The notes: generated by a model not told the origin, from the letters alone. A DNA stretch of 64,000 bases from Tamarix chinensis (GCA_030549775.1 CM060173.1:35215110-35279109); one strand, 5' to 3'. Counted from the first letter of the stretch, positions 37,071 to 49,369 are shown. Translations and numbers: made by a program.

Positions 37071-37420
37071 TTTTTATAACCGAAAATTGAATTTTCATGG
37101 ATGAGTTAAAGGTGGAGGTAATAAGAATGTGATCTATACCCACATCCATTACTAACATTAGATCCTACCATGGGATTGCCTCTTTTTATAGGATGTTCAT
37201 AGAGGTATTTAGCACACTTCTAGAACCCATCATAATGCATCAAAAAAGGGGAATTCCAGTGGACCAAGTCTGTACAAGAAGCCTTTGAGCTAATTAAGAA
37301 CAAGTTGAGTGAGGCCCTGGTATTGCATTTACCCAAATTTGATATGTGGTTTAAAATTGAGTGTGATACAAGTGGATTAGGCATTGGTGTAGTCTTAATA
37401 CAAGAAGGAAAACCAGTTGG
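37071..37420 (+). pseudogene. RT connection and RNase H 5' half of A6
   Basis: The text continues after the RT stop with pieces matching IKEWPTP..N..S, HG.A.FYR.F, then FDMWFKIECDTSGLGIGVVL and QEGKPV (about 37336-37417). This is the first half of RNase H with its catalytic Asp (ECDTSG). It ends exactly where insert C1 begins. The second half resumes at 39285 with VAFFSEKF. Confidence 0.8.
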
Positions 37421-39282
37421 TGTGGTCATAGCCGTCACGCAATTTAAACCCTCTTATTATCAATTGTAGCACTGGCAAATAAGGATATCATTCTAAATCG
37501 GGGATTAAGAGGGCTCACCTCTATTTTAACTAGCTTAAAAAAATAAATAAAAATAAAAATCCTAAATAACACAAGATAAATAAATAATAAAAATACTAAT
37601 GGGGGTTATAAAAATAAAAATAATAAAATAATAAAAGGAATAAATAAACTAAAATAAAATAATAATAAAAATAATAGAAAATCTACAGATATGATAAATA
37701 TGCTAGGGAAATCGAAATCCACCACTAGATTAGGTCAAAATATAATATTTATTTCTAAGTCATATTTTAGTCATGAGAAAGAGATCGACCAATTTTTACA
37801 CCAAAAGCAGGTCCATACACCTTTTAGTACTTCCCTTAATTAATTAATACGACAAAGTGTCAATATTAACCCTATTAAATACTAGCAGTATAGCAGCAAC
37901 AAGTGGTTCCTATATTTAACTAGATTTAATGCATTAAGTCTAATTGGAAGGCTATCAATCTAAGTACCCAAACTAGTACATAAAGTATGTCTAGCTGTAT
38001 TTCCTTTCCTTGACCCACACATATATAAACATTTTACTACTTTGGTTAGAGTCGCAAAACTATTAGGTGAATTGTTATCTAACCTACCTACAATTTATAC
38101 ACATAAATTCTAGTATATTTATATGACCATCTAGCAAGTAAATAATCCTACATACTATCACTTATGAGGAAACCAGAACAAGGCATGCACCAAATAAATT
38201 ATACTTTACAGAATTATATATATAAACGATAGCAATTAAAATAGAGTCAAGGAACAATCTCACAAAACAAAGAAAATAAAGTTATACTTCAAACCCTAAT
38301 CCAGGGTTTCAATTTATTCCCTAGCAACAAATATTCAGCCAACCATAATTATTGAATTAATTACATAGAAATTTATATCTAAAATACAAATTAAAAATAG
38401 AGAAAGAAATAACCAGAATTAATTATAAATAAAAGATCAAGAATTTATTCAGATAAAAATTAATTTTATCTTAAATAAATTCTACAGGTTGAATTTCTTC
38501 CCTATTTTTCTACCTTTCCGGCGCTGAATTCTATGCAATTATTTCTTTTTCTTTTTCTTTCTTTCTGGCTAACAAGGCACTGGTTTGTTGCCTTCCGTGT
38601 GCCAGCTGCTCTTTTGGCCTTGGTTTCTATGCGGTGCTGCTCTGCGTCGTCCGTGCCTGGCAGCTTTTTTTTTCCTACGGCTCTCCTCGTCCTTTGCCCA
38701 GCCTTGGGTCGAGCCTCCTCACGGCTCTCTCTACTTTTTCGATCGTTCTATGTTGTGCCTCCCCTTTTATTCTCAATCCATGCTCGCACTTTCTTCTTTT
38801 CTTTTTTGTGCCCCACGCCACCTCAGCCCTGCTGACTCTTTCTTTCATCTCGCGGCCCTCTATTTCTCCAACCTCCAGACCTCCTTTTTCTTTTTCTTCT
38901 TTGACTTTTATTTGGTTCTTCTTGCGCATCCCACGTTAGCCCTTTGGTGACTTCCTCCTTCGACCTGTGCGCTCATCGACTCGTTTGGCTTGTTTCTAAG
39001 ACTTTGGGCCTTCGACCCTTGGGTCGTTGGTCCAAAGGTCCAATTTCTTTTTTTTTCTTTTTTTATTTAAAAAAAAACCTGCAAAATAAAATTCATAAAA
39101 ATTAATAAATAATATTAAATTCTAAATTTACTTAATTTATATCATTTTAGCTTAAATAATAACATGTACGCAATTATTACCACTTAAGCATAAAATCATA
39201 ATTATTCACCTATATTACTTAAATAAAATACTAAAAAATAAGATTATAAGGGTACAAAATGTGTCAAAATAATAACTTATCA
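37421..39282 (+). repeat. 1.9 kb LTR-like insert C1 inside RNase H of A6
   Basis: It starts TGTGGTCATAGCCGTCACGC and ends AACTTATCA, so it has TG...CA ends. It splits the RNase H text between GKPV and VAFFSEKF. A second copy lies inverted at about 46385-48063. Homology covers both ends and the middle, for example AARTACCCAAACTAGTAC and AAACTATTAGGTRAATTGTT. The central part (38520-39060) is pyrimidine-rich and opens overlapping frames with no recognisable domain. No internal coding region, primer site or polypurine tract is visible, so a solo LTR or small non-autonomous element is likely. Flanking bases (GTTGG left, TCTGTGG right) give at best an imperfect duplication. Confidence 0.65.
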
Positions 39283-39600
39283 TCTGTGGCCTTCTTTAGT
39301 GAGAAATTCAATGTTTTAATATCTAACTATAGCACCTATGAAAAAGAATTTTATACTGCTATTAGGGATGTAGATCATTGGTCACACTATCTTAGACCAT
39401 CACAAATTTTATTTTTTACCAATCATGAGTTCCTAAAGTATATAAATATGCAGCATAAACTTAACCCTAGGTATGTTAGGTGGGTAGAGTTTCTATAATC
39501 TTTCTCATTTGTAGCTAAGCATAAGAGTGGCAAAACTATTGTTGTAGCGGATGGCCTCTCTAGGATATATTATATGTTATCATTATTAGGGGCAAGGGTC
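39283..39600 (+). pseudogene. RNase H 3' half of A6
   Basis: This resumes the RNase H frame directly after C1: VAFFSEKFNVLISNYSTYEK, FYTAIRDVDHWSHYLRPSQI, FFTNHEFLKYINMQHKLNPR. It stops at 39498, followed by SGKTIVVADGLSR near 39530-39560. The open frame begins inside the C1 end (39259), so its apparent start codon is not the real start. Confidence 0.85.
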
Positions 39601-40815
39601 CTAGGATTTGGGTGTTTGAAGGAACATTATACAAGACAGATGAACACTTTACAAGCTACATAGAAGGTTGAGACAAGGCTTTGGGTCCATACCTAGTTCA
39701 AAAAGGGTTCCTCTACAAAGGCAATAAATTTGCATCTTGAAGTGCTCCATCAAGAAACTACTTATTTGTGAAGTACATGTGGGAGGCTTAGTAGGGAATT
39801 TTTCAATAAATAAGACTTGTGATATACTCGAGAACATTTTTACTAGCCTACGATGGTGGGATATGTACAATACCTAGTGGAAAAGTGTTCTATTTACCAA
39901 AGGTAGAAGAGTCACTTCCACCAAGGACTCTACACACCTTTATCTATCTCACATCTTCCTTGTGAGCATGGATTCCATAGTGGCATTGCCTAAAACACAA
40001 AAGAAAAAATGATGCCATTATAATGGTTATCAATTAGTTTTCTAAGTTGTCTCATTTATTCTCATGTCATAAGACGGAGAATGCCTCTTACATTATCGAT
40101 CTTTACTTTAAGGAGATAGTTTAGTTGCATGGTATCATAAATATGATTGTCTTCAATTGAGACACCAAGTTTCTAAGATATTTTTGGAAACCCTTATGGG
40201 GGTTACTCATTACTAAACCTCTCTTTATTACCACCTATCACCCACAAACCATTGGCCACACTAAAATTACCAATCACACCATCACAATGCTTTTAAGGAT
40301 TTTGGTGCACAAATCCTTGAGAGATTGGGAAACCAAACTAAGCCACATAGAATTATCATATAATTTCTCTCCTAGTTATGCTATTGATCACTCACCTTTT
40401 GAAGTTGTGTATGGGGTGAATACCACCACTCCTATTGATCTTATTTCTCTATCGATCAAAGCATCAACTAATTTTGATACAAAAAACAGGGCCAGTAAAT
40501 TCAAAATATTACAAGAACAAGTAAGGGTCAAGATCAAAGAGGTTAATGATATGAATCACAAGAAGGAAAACAAGTAATGAAAAGACTATTTTTTTGAGCC
40601 AAGAGACTTAGTGTAGCCTCACCTTCAAAAAGAATGATTTACTTCTAAGAGAAAGACCAAACTTATGCCAAGATGTGATTTTGGAAAGAATTGGCAACAA
40701 TTCATATATTCTTGAACTTCCACCGGAAATGGGGAATTTTTCAAATACATTTAATGTGGGATACTTACTCCCTTATTTGCATGATAAGCCCTATAAAAAT
40801 GGAGAAAAGTCATTT
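39600..40815 (+). pseudogene. Integrase region of A6
   Basis: Integrase text with many breaks: a weak zinc-region remnant at 39740-39890 ending near YLVEKCSIYQR; core fragments such as FSKLSHLFSCHKTENASYII and DLYFKEIV at about 40035-40125; the second-Asp region near 40150-40190 (TKFLRYFWKPLWG); HPQTIGHTKITN near 40245-40275, where the usual GQTE is GHTK so the catalytic Glu is lost; and the open stretch 40287-40577 with SLRDWETKLSHIELSYN and HSPFEVVYGVNTTTPIDLIS. The C-terminal DLV.PHL.KE and LMPR text follows at 40600-40680. No chromodomain is visible. Confidence 0.83.
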
Positions 40816-40829
40816 CAAGAGGGAGGGGA

Positions 40830-41876
40830 TGATGCATGAGCATCCCTCTCAAATGAGAATAACAAGGATAATATACTTATTAATTTTCCCAAAGTTAAAG
40901 AATTTGAAACTCTTCTTACTTGGTTTAATGAGTAAGCAAGATTATTAGGAATCCATGCAAAACCATACAAGACCGAAGCAAGCTGTCAACCCCATATATG
41001 GAGAGATATATTATGGATGCATTATGACTCCTCAATCCACGTTTTTTCAGCTCCATCATGGCTTCAATATGACTCATCAAAGACATAACTATCTCTATCC
41101 TTACACTCCTATATTTTAGCTAAAGAGTCTTCACCTTGCAGCTCTAATTTTGTGTGCAAGATTTAAGGAACCTTAGGAGGATAATTTGGGAATACCAAGG
41201 CCTCAAATAAAGATTAATTTGGGGCAGCAGAAACCTCAATTTTTGACCAAGTCCACCCTAATAAGGAGTCTTTCATTCATAAAAATTCAATCAACTGAAC
41301 TTTTCCTTATTTAAGCATAGTTAAAGAGTGTTGTTAGACTTTCCTTAAGTGTGATTTATATTTTATAATAAATTTTCATAGTTTGTAATAGAATTCAATA
41401 TGTGATGAAGGGCTAGGATATTTTAACATTCATCAATAGCTAAATGCAGTGATTTGACCTTAATTAGCTTATATTAGTGTAAACTATAGTTAGGGGTGTA
41501 AAAAAATCTGCTCACTATAAGTTGGATATTTATTATTAACTTACTAAAGGCCTAAATGCACTCTATATAGAGGTAAAGGGGATTAAAGTAAGGAGTTAAA
41601 TTTTAACCAAAATTTTATGGATGTTGTTCACACACCACTCTCATCCAAGGCTAAGATTTAGTATTGCTTGTGTTCTTTTAAAATATTAACAAAATTAAAG
41701 CTAAAATTTGATACCTTGGTTGGTTAGTGTAAGTGCTTAATCTTAAAGGCATTTCAAGATTAATTTCACCCTTCATCTTCTAAACCTCTCTCCTAAATTT
41801 TATATTTTGTTGGAATCTACTCAATTCTATCACTAATACTTGGCTTAATCCAATATTTTTATCATTATGCATTACA
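40830..41876 (+). repeat. 3' LTR of A6
   Basis: It starts TGATGCATGAGCATCCC after the polypurine tract AAGAGGGAGGGGA (40816-40829) and ends near TTATGCATTACA. It is the partner of 33451-34476, with many scattered differences and small indels, indicating an old insertion. The end is uncertain by about 10-20 bp. Confidence 0.72.
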
Positions 41877-41882
41877 AAGTAG

Positions 41883-42160
41883 AAACATCACATATCACAT
41901 CATCATGATAATAAACAATTCAAAATGAGATTAGGGTTTTTTTTGTTACCTTAACTCAACTATCCTTGTTAATCCATTTAAGAGAATAAGGCTTTAGATA
42001 TTTTGTTGCCTTTAATCCCAAATCCTTCATCATCCTCTCATTAGCTACATTTTACGAGGTCCACTATCAATGATAACCTAAAAAAATGTATCTCTTACTC
42101 TTCCTTTTGTTTTGAATATCTACTCTCGCTGGTTAGGTTGCTCATTAGCTTACATTTGAA
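41883..42160 (-). pseudogene. Protease N-terminal part of A4 (right side of the A6 break)
   Basis: On the minus strand this reads NVANERMMKDLGLKATKYLK then PYSLKWINKDS, VKVTKK and VICDV, ending where A6 begins. This is the protease segment just after the active site, and it continues at 33450 with MDACGILL. Frameshifts and a stop are present. Confidence 0.72.
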
Positions 42161-43460
42161 GAACTCTTCGTAGGATACAAAAAGCATTTCCTTCATCATT
42201 ATACTCTCTTGAAATTACTTCATTTGGCTTGAACTCAAGGTCTTCATCACAAGTCTTCATAGCAAGAATCTCTTGTATGGCTATACTCTTTGATTAGGAC
42301 ATTCTCTAGCAAAGTATCTAAATCGTTTCCAATTAAAGTATTGCTTCTGAGAGAACTCATTGATCTTGGCCTTTTCCTTCTCCTCTTGATTAATTCCTTA
42401 ATTTTTTTATCAACATTTGTAGAGTTTGAGGTGCTCGTCTCATACTGGGTAGCTTGTGTACTTGGGTAGTACTTTGTAGAAGAAGTACTTTGTTTGACAT
42501 GAGGCTTAATAGATTTGATTTGGTTTTCAAATCTCAAACATAACTTAATCATATCATCAATAGAATCATATAAGCAATTATTTAACTAAATCATCATGTT
42601 AAGACAACCCACAAATCTAGCACATGTTTGTCTCTTTTCTCATGGATTTCGCATATAAGTGCTAACCTTTTAAATTCCCTAATATATTCTCTAATATTTA
42701 GATGTTCTTATCTGAGAGTAGTTAATATAATGTAGTTATCTTGATCAAAATCTTTAGGTATAAATTTCTTTCTCAAATATTTCCTAAGCTTTTCCCAAGA
42801 TTTGATTTTAGATTTACCTTCTCTTTCCTTAGTTCTCTTTAAGTTATCATACCATATCCTAGAAAACTTTATAAACTTAAGAGTAAATAGTTTAAACTTT
42901 TGATCATCATGATAATCCTTAAATTCAAATATAATCTCTACCTTATGTAACCACTTAAGAAATAACTCAACATCAAGTTTACAATCAAAATCAGGAAGAT
43001 CAAGTCTGATACCTCTATATTATTTATGATGATGCCTTGGTTGATGATCATAGACATTTTGATTACTTCCACTCCCTTGTGACTCTTCTTCATAGTCTAC
43101 TTGTGAGTTTAAATATCTCCTTTTTAATTGATTGATTGGATTTTCCACAGTTATTACTTAATCTCCATAGAACTCCTTTGGTTCTTATATATTTTGAACA
43201 GAATCTTGCTTGGCAAATCGAGACTCCATCCTCTGCAATTGAATCTGCATTACAAGAAATTGTTCAAGTTGAGCATTGGTTGCAACTATATTGATTGAGA
43301 TATTATATATTGCCTCAAAAATGGCTTGAACATTTTTTTATTCCTCCATAGTGATCAACTTACTAACACACTCAACAAAAGACTTAGTAACTCTTTAGGG
43401 TTTTGATTGGAAACTCGAATCAACAAAGATTCCTGTTTGGGTTTTACTCAGTTGTTGCAG
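42161..43460 (-). pseudogene. gag of A4
   Basis: On the minus strand the conserved gag text lies at about 43020-42720: a piece equivalent to GIHFDLPDFEG, FLKWLHKVEIIFEFKD, IWYDNLKRTKEREGKSKI and SWEKLRKYLRKKFIPKDF. It closely parallels the gag of A3 at 61165-61500. A degenerate zinc knuckle near 42285-42345 keeps the spacing but has lost most metal ligands (text like YFNWKRFRYFARECPN, where CFKC..GH..REC is expected). The longest open stretch, 42247-42552, is partly a shifted frame. The upstream start near 43250 is uncertain. Confidence 0.75.
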
Positions 43461-44231
43461 AAATTTTTGACTCCAATGATTCAAAATCTCATCAAAAAAC
43501 TGAATACAGCATACGCACAAATGTATTAAGACACCTTACATGTTTCATGTTAAGTTCTTGATATTAAAGTCAACAAAAACTATGGCTAATCGCTCGACAC
43601 CTTCTAAACATTATGTATTTTTTTCTATGTTATATCATACATTATAAATAAATTAAAGTAAAAACATAAAGGTATATGTGTTATGTGTATGCAACTCATA
43701 GACAACCTATCTAACTGATGGAATACACACAACTTATGTTTGAATAAATAAAAGATGCACATCGAACATAAGTCTTAAACAAATGGATAGTAATTAGGGC
43801 TAATATATAATTGATTCCCATGCACTTTAATCAATAATCAAAGGTATTTATTCAACATGAAAACCTATCCTAATAATGCACAATATCATGTAAAATAATT
43901 CTATTTAATACCAATCCAATACAATTAACAGACACTCACATTTTCTTCCCCAAATCACTTGAAACTTTAACTCGTACTTACTATCTTTTAGTTTGGTCTT
44001 TACATGTAAAAATTAAAGATTTACTTTAATATCATTATATCACATTTCCTAACTCCACATTTTTCCATCTAATAACATACATGTGCATGAAAGTGTTCAA
44101 TAAAAGTGAACAAGATTCAAAGAATCATAGCGAGAATGATCAAGAACCTTAAACAAAGTTAGTGTTGATGTGTTTACTTGTTTCCACTTTGAAGATGTGT
44201 TCTCCTCCAAGTTGTGTCAACAAAATCCTTT

Positions 44232-44242
44232 ATTTGATACCA
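44232..44242 (-). promoter_or_regulatory. Primer-binding-site remnant of A4
   Basis: On the minus strand, TTGGTATCAAA sits a few bases inside the 5' LTR edge. It begins like the initiator-Met site TGGTATCAGAGCC and then diverges. Confidence 0.5.
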
Positions 44243-44249
44243 AAATTTA

Positions 44250-45037
44250 TGTGGAAGATAATAGATGAATTATCCTTCACAATGCAGGGCCATTTTTCTT
44301 TGTTCTTTGAGGAATAATGTTGATCAAAGTAGAAGTAATACTTGAGTATATACTCATATTTAAACCAAATGCTTGGTTGGAATTTTGACCTTCACCAAGA
44401 TTATATTAATTATAAAGATAAATCACAATTTTTTTTCTAGAGAAAAATACCTAAACTCTCTCAAGATAAACTCACATGAAGAGTAAGGAAGGAAGATCAA
44501 AATATTTCTCAAGAATTCAACTAATCTTTCATTCATTCATTAATGTCATATTCATGTCTACCAAATGTTCAAGCACCATATATATATAAATACATATGTA
44601 GGATGATATTATCTTTCATTAATCAAGCCCAAATCAACAAGACTAATTAACAAAAGGCTAAACTAATGCATGTCCATATGGTATACATAATGGTTTGTAA
44701 TTACAAATGACAAGACAATACAAAGTATACATAAAATATCAAAGCTATATAAACCCTAATCATGATAATATATTAAATAATCAAGCAATAAAGTTTCATA
44801 ATTTGTAGTTTTGTATTCCATGTAACTTTGTAACTTTTCTAGTCATTCTCTTGTATACAAGATATCCTTGGTGAATTCTTCTTCTTACATACATATTTAC
44901 CTACAAAAATCACTTAATGATACATTATTAGGGTTATTATAAAGATGTTCAAATTATTTAAAAAAAATTGGTACCATTTCTAAGTATGATAGCTCTTACC
45001 TCTAACATGAGAAGAATCAGATGGAGATTCTCCTACA
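44250..45037 (-). repeat. 5' LTR of A4
   Basis: On the minus strand it starts TGTAGGAGAATCTCCATC near 45037 and ends near CTTCCACA at 44250. It matches the truncated 3' LTR at 30340-30673. TATATATATAAATA at about 44579-44592 is a candidate TATA region. Confidence 0.7.
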
Positions 45038-46384
45038 TTAAGAACTCACAAAGATAACAAAGTTTAATTAAACTCAATTAAATTCTTGATTCTAATTTTC
45101 ATATTCTCTTCTAATACATTTAGGGATTATAGATTAATTGACCTTCTCAACATAAAGATAAAATAAGTCTGAATAAGATAAAACTCATGTAAAATATGAT
45201 AACATGCATCATGTACTAGTCTAAATAACTAAGTTACGTAATAATGAATTAACTAAAAACCTAATTAGTAATAAGACAAGAAAACTCATATGATAATTCT
45301 ATACATGGAATTAAATGGGCCATAATGCTAGATGTTCCATTTAAAAACCCCAAATTTTACAACAAAAAATTTTCACTTAAGCAAAAGCTAAACACAAAAT
45401 GTATAGGTGGGATCGCCACATCTAACCTAGAAGAGGTATAGCTGATACCTAAAAAATTTCAAGTGCAAGGCTAAAGATTAACTCATACCCTCAAAGATTA
45501 AGTGTAGTTATCACCTAATCCTAGATTGATAAGACATTATAAAACCAATGGAAGAATCTTAGATACAGAGAGATAGATATGTAATATAATGTACTAACAA
45601 AAGGATATATAAGAAGTTGATGTACAAAAATATTCTACCAATATCCATATTCGGATATCAAAATAAACACCAACATGATGAATTGGATATTCCTATTCTA
45701 AGCCCAACCATGACCTTTATACATAAACATCTAAAAAAGGGAAATAAAAATAGAATTAGTATGATGAGCAGACTTAGTAAACTAAATTCCTAAAAGATGA
45801 TATAATGCAACACATAAGACACATCGAAACATGTGTACATGAAATAGTACATGAAATCCTACTAAAACATGAATCATGGTAACATTTATTAACTTTCCAC
45901 CATTCATACTATTCCTTATTAATAATATTATACATTAGAACCCTATAAATCACATAAACACTTAAAATAACATAAAATTTTTAAAATATAATACAAAATA
46001 ATGATATCATGGACTCACACACATGTGAAGGTCACTAGTTATGTTGTTCCTGATTTATGTTATCACACAATCTACCACATTTCACATTTTATCATACTCT
46101 TAATAAAGTAGCATTTTTCACTTATAAAATGGAACACATTCCCCCCACCCATGCACCATGGGCATCAAGTCACTTACACGTGTAAAACACTTCTCATATG
46201 TGGATCATAAACTTCTACTATCTCTTGAGATATAAGGCATCAGGTAATTATCTCCTGTGTTATACGAGCATTAGATATTTATTCCAAAGTATAGATGGTA
46301 TACAGATCATGTTAATATTCTAGTTACCCTATCCTTAAGTATTGATACACCCTATCCTTAGTGGATGCCTATAAAGTATAGAGA
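45038..46384. other. Flank with long-LTR-like text from about 45345
   Basis: From about 45345 the plus strand reads AAAAACCCCAAATTTTAC, resembling the inverted LTR start at 13998. Further on, 46141-46380 has short repeated phrases (CACCATGGGCATCAAGTCAC, and CCCTATCCTTA twice) of the kind seen in long Ty3/gypsy LTRs. No boundaries could be fixed and no gene is supported. Confidence 0.35.
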
Positions 46385-48063
46385 TAATAAATACATATTT
46401 TTACATATTTTACACCCTTCTAGTCTATGTTTTTAAAATTTTATTTGAATAATATAATAAGATAATTATAATTTTTTCCTTAAGTAATAATAATATCATA
46501 TATTTAATTATTTGAGCTAAAATGATATAAAATTGATGGGTTTAAAGTATGATATTATTTATTAACTCTTCTAACTTTATTTTATACGTAAAATAAGAAA
46601 AAAAAAGGAGAAAAAGGATAGGTCTAAAGAACTAAAGGCCCCAAAGGCCAGGAAAACGAAGAACAGGAGGTAACAAGGGCACAGCCCTAGAAAAAAGAAA
46701 AAAAAATGAGAAAAATAAAGGGAGAAGAGGAAAAAGAAGGAGGACAAAAAAGAAAGATGACCGAAAAGAAAGGAAAGAAGAGGAAAAGGAAGAGAGTGTG
46801 TTGTAGAAGAAAATAAGAAGAGAGGAGGAAGAGGGGGAGGGAGAAGTTAAGCATGCAATAGAGTACATTTAGAAAAGAAAATCATGAGACAATAAGCCAA
46901 GGAAAGAGAAGAGAGAGGAGAAAATGAACCAATGCAAAGAGAAAACAAACAAAGAATAGCAGCACAAAAATTGAGAGAAAAAGGACAAAATAATGTGTTG
47001 TAGAAGAAAATAAGAGGGGGAGAGAGAATCATTGAGTGTAGAAAAGATAAAAAATACATCTAAAAGTTTATTTTAAATGAAAACAAGAAATTTTTCACCC
47101 AAATAATTTTTTAAATTTTATTCCATATTTACTTTTGGATCTAATATATAATTTTGTATAATTAATTATTTATGAGAGACTAAACATTTGTTTCTAGGAA
47201 ATATATTGAAACCCTAGGACTATGGCTTGAGATACAATAATAATTTTCTTTATTTAATGAGATTCTCCTTTGAATCTAAACTAATTGCTATAATTTGTAT
47301 GTGTGATTCTGTTAAGTCTAATTTATATAGTGCATGCCTCGTCATTACTTTCTCATACTGATAGTATGTAGGATCATATGACAGCTAGATGAATTTATAA
47401 ACATGATAGAATTTCTATATATAAATTATAGCTAGGTTAGATAACAATTTACCTAATAGTTTTATAATTCTAGCCAAAGTAGTATATTGTTTAGATACAT
47501 ATGGGTGAAAGGAGGGGAATACAACTAGACAATCTTGTGGTACTAGTTTGGGTACTTAGACTGACATACTTTCACTATTTTTAATGCTTTAAATCTAATT
47601 AAATATAGGATCCCCTTGTGTGACTATTTTTTTAGGGTTTAATATTGGTGCTTTATCATAGTAATCATTTTAAGGAAGTAACATAAGGTGTATAGACATA
47701 GTTTTGGCATGCAACTTAGTCAATCTATTTATTGTGATTAAATGATGACTTAGAAAATATTATTATATGTCAACCTAGTCTAATGGTGGATTTTGACTTC
47801 CCTAGTACATTTTTTATATTGATAGTCACCCATATTTATTTTCTTATTTTTTATTTAATCTTTATTATTTTTATGTTTAAATCTTGCAATCATATTTTTC
47901 TTATTATTTAATTTTGTGTGATTTAGAGCCTTTTATTTTATTATTTTTGAGGTAGTTAAATTTAGCTAAGCCATCTCAATTTCTAACCTAAAATAATATC
48001 CTTATTTACCAATATTATGCTTGAAAACAAGAGTGTTTAAATTGAGGGTCAGTTACAGCTACA
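46385..48063 (-). repeat. Second copy of LTR-like insert C (C2)
   Basis: Read on the minus strand this starts TGTAGCTGTAACTGACCCTC at 48063 and ends near TTTATTATCT at 46385. It aligns with C1 (37421-39282) over both ends and the centre. It contains a spaced direct duplication beginning at 46797 and 46994 (TGTGTTGTAGAAGAAAATAA). It lies directly against the CCCGA-rich tract that begins at 48070. The purine-rich middle opens minus-strand frames with no recognisable content. Confidence 0.65.
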
Positions 48064-48069
48064 ACCGAC

Positions 48070-48410
48070 AAAAGTTGACCCGACCCGAAAAATCCGACGA
48101 ATACCGACTTGATCTGTCTGAAATCAGATCCAATTTTATCCGAATATTTAAGAACTCGAAACTTATCCGACCCGAACCGATACATATCCGATATCTGATA
48201 TAACCCAAGAAATTGTAAGCCCGAAATAAACCCTACCCGACCCGACCCACTACTTACCCGAAACCCGATATAACCCGAAAAATTATAAATCCAAAATGAC
48301 CCGACCCAATCCATTATTTATCCGAAATCCGATATTATCCGAAAAATTATAAATCTATAAAGATTCGACCCGATACTACCCGAAAATTAATATTAACCCA
48401 TTACTCTACT
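48070..48410. repeat. Degenerate CCCGA-rich tandem tract 1
   Basis: Many imperfect copies of ACCCGA and ATCCGA, interspersed with AAAATTATAAAT spacers, run on the plus strand. This composition opens frames on both strands (48015-48314 and 48021-48203) that I do not regard as genes. A related tract lies at 52690-52985 in the same orientation. Confidence 0.75.
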
Positions 48411-49300
48411 CTTGTAAAACTTCATAAAACATAAAATAATATAGATGTGTAACTATTGCTTACATCAAAATTTAGAAACAATATACTTTCTTAAAGTATA
48501 TATCACTTATTATGTATATAAAAGTACAATATCTATTGATACTAATATTGAAATATAGAAATAAAAGTAGAGGAAAAAGGAAAAACTCTTTTATGTCATA
48601 TAAATATTAATTTACTCTCATGTAATATCATAAGATAATAATATTGCAAATACATCTAATCTATCCAATATACATGCACGAACATTAATTTTTCGCTGCA
48701 ACAAGGTCGTGTAGTAGTACAAAAAAAATGACTTACCTTGGTTCCGTTAGGCATAAGGTTTTGTAGGATTCTCAACCTCTCGTTGATCCTTTCCCTTCTT
48801 CTCTACATGACTATAAGTTAGATAAAGACAATGTCAGGTTTATAATAATTAGGCGCACTCACATTATATATATCCTATGAGAATCAATATCTTTTGTAAG
48901 AATATATTCTATGAGACCAAAATTTCTATTACAATTGAAAAATATTATTCATAGTATATAGTAAAAACTATCCTCGTTGAATAAAAAAACTATTATAAAT
49001 ATTTTTAAAAATTATAATATGAATATTACAAAAAAAAATATTAGTATTTATATAAATATTTTGTATTTATATTTTAAATTAAAAACATACTTTAAAAAGG
49101 TGATAAAAATCAATACGCTAGTTTTATGAAAACAATTATGGTAAATAACTTAAAATTATGGTAGTGCTACCTATCTTGGTTGATTCCTCTCTCTCTCTCT
49201 CTTGCTCTCTCTCTCTATTTAACATATGTTGTTAGTTTATTTAACATATGCTTGCAATTCACAAACGCACACGTATAACTGGCTAGATTAGATGGATTGA
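48411..49300. other. AT-rich DNA, no gene seen
   Basis: AT-rich sequence with a (TC)n run at about 49189-49216. Nothing else is recognised. Confidence 0.4.
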
Positions 49301-49369
49301 AAATATGGAAACTGAAGGACGAGTCGGTGGTAGCTCGGTTGGAGGTGCAGGTAAATGGAGAAGGTGGCT

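Larger units (their letters stand above)
33451..41876 (+). mobile_element. Ty3/gypsy element A6, nested in A4 and itself interrupted
   Basis: This plus-strand element has a 5' LTR (33451-34476), a degenerate primer site, gag, protease, RT, RNase H, integrase, a polypurine tract (40816-40829) and a 3' LTR (40830-41876). Its RNase H is split by insert C1 (37421-39282). Without C1 it would be about 6.56 kb, close to A3 (6.57 kb). The candidate target duplication is poor: CATAG at 33446-33450 against AGTAG at 41878-41882. Insertion into the A4 protease is nevertheless clear from the flanking protein text. Confidence 0.82.
30340..45037 (-). mobile_element. Ty3/gypsy element A4, split by nested element A6
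   Basis: A4 runs on the minus strand from its 5' LTR (45037-44250) through gag (about 43450-42110) and the start of protease (about 42110-41883). It is interrupted by A6 (33451-41876), and then continues with protease, RT, RNase H and integrase (33450-30682) to a 3' LTR (30673 to about 30340, truncated). The join is supported by the protein text. The right piece reads KPYSLKWINKD then VICDV, and the left piece resumes at MDAC.ILL, exactly as in the intact A3 copy (CNVLPMDACYILLGRPW). Both sides of the break therefore belong to one protease. The copy is riddled with stops and frameshifts. Confidence 0.82.

Noticed and set aside
38533..38950. Three overlapping plus-strand frames of about 100-120 codons
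   Set aside because: They lie in the pyrimidine-rich centre of insert C1, are hydrophobic and low-complexity, and are not conserved as a frame in C2.
46632..47059. Two Ser/Phe-rich minus-strand frames that resemble each other
   Set aside because: The resemblance comes from the spaced direct duplication in purine-rich DNA of insert C2, not from related genes.
48015..48314. Gly/Ser-rich minus-strand frame and its plus-strand counterpart
   Set aside because: These are translations of the CCCGA-rich tandem tract and have no recognisable protein features.
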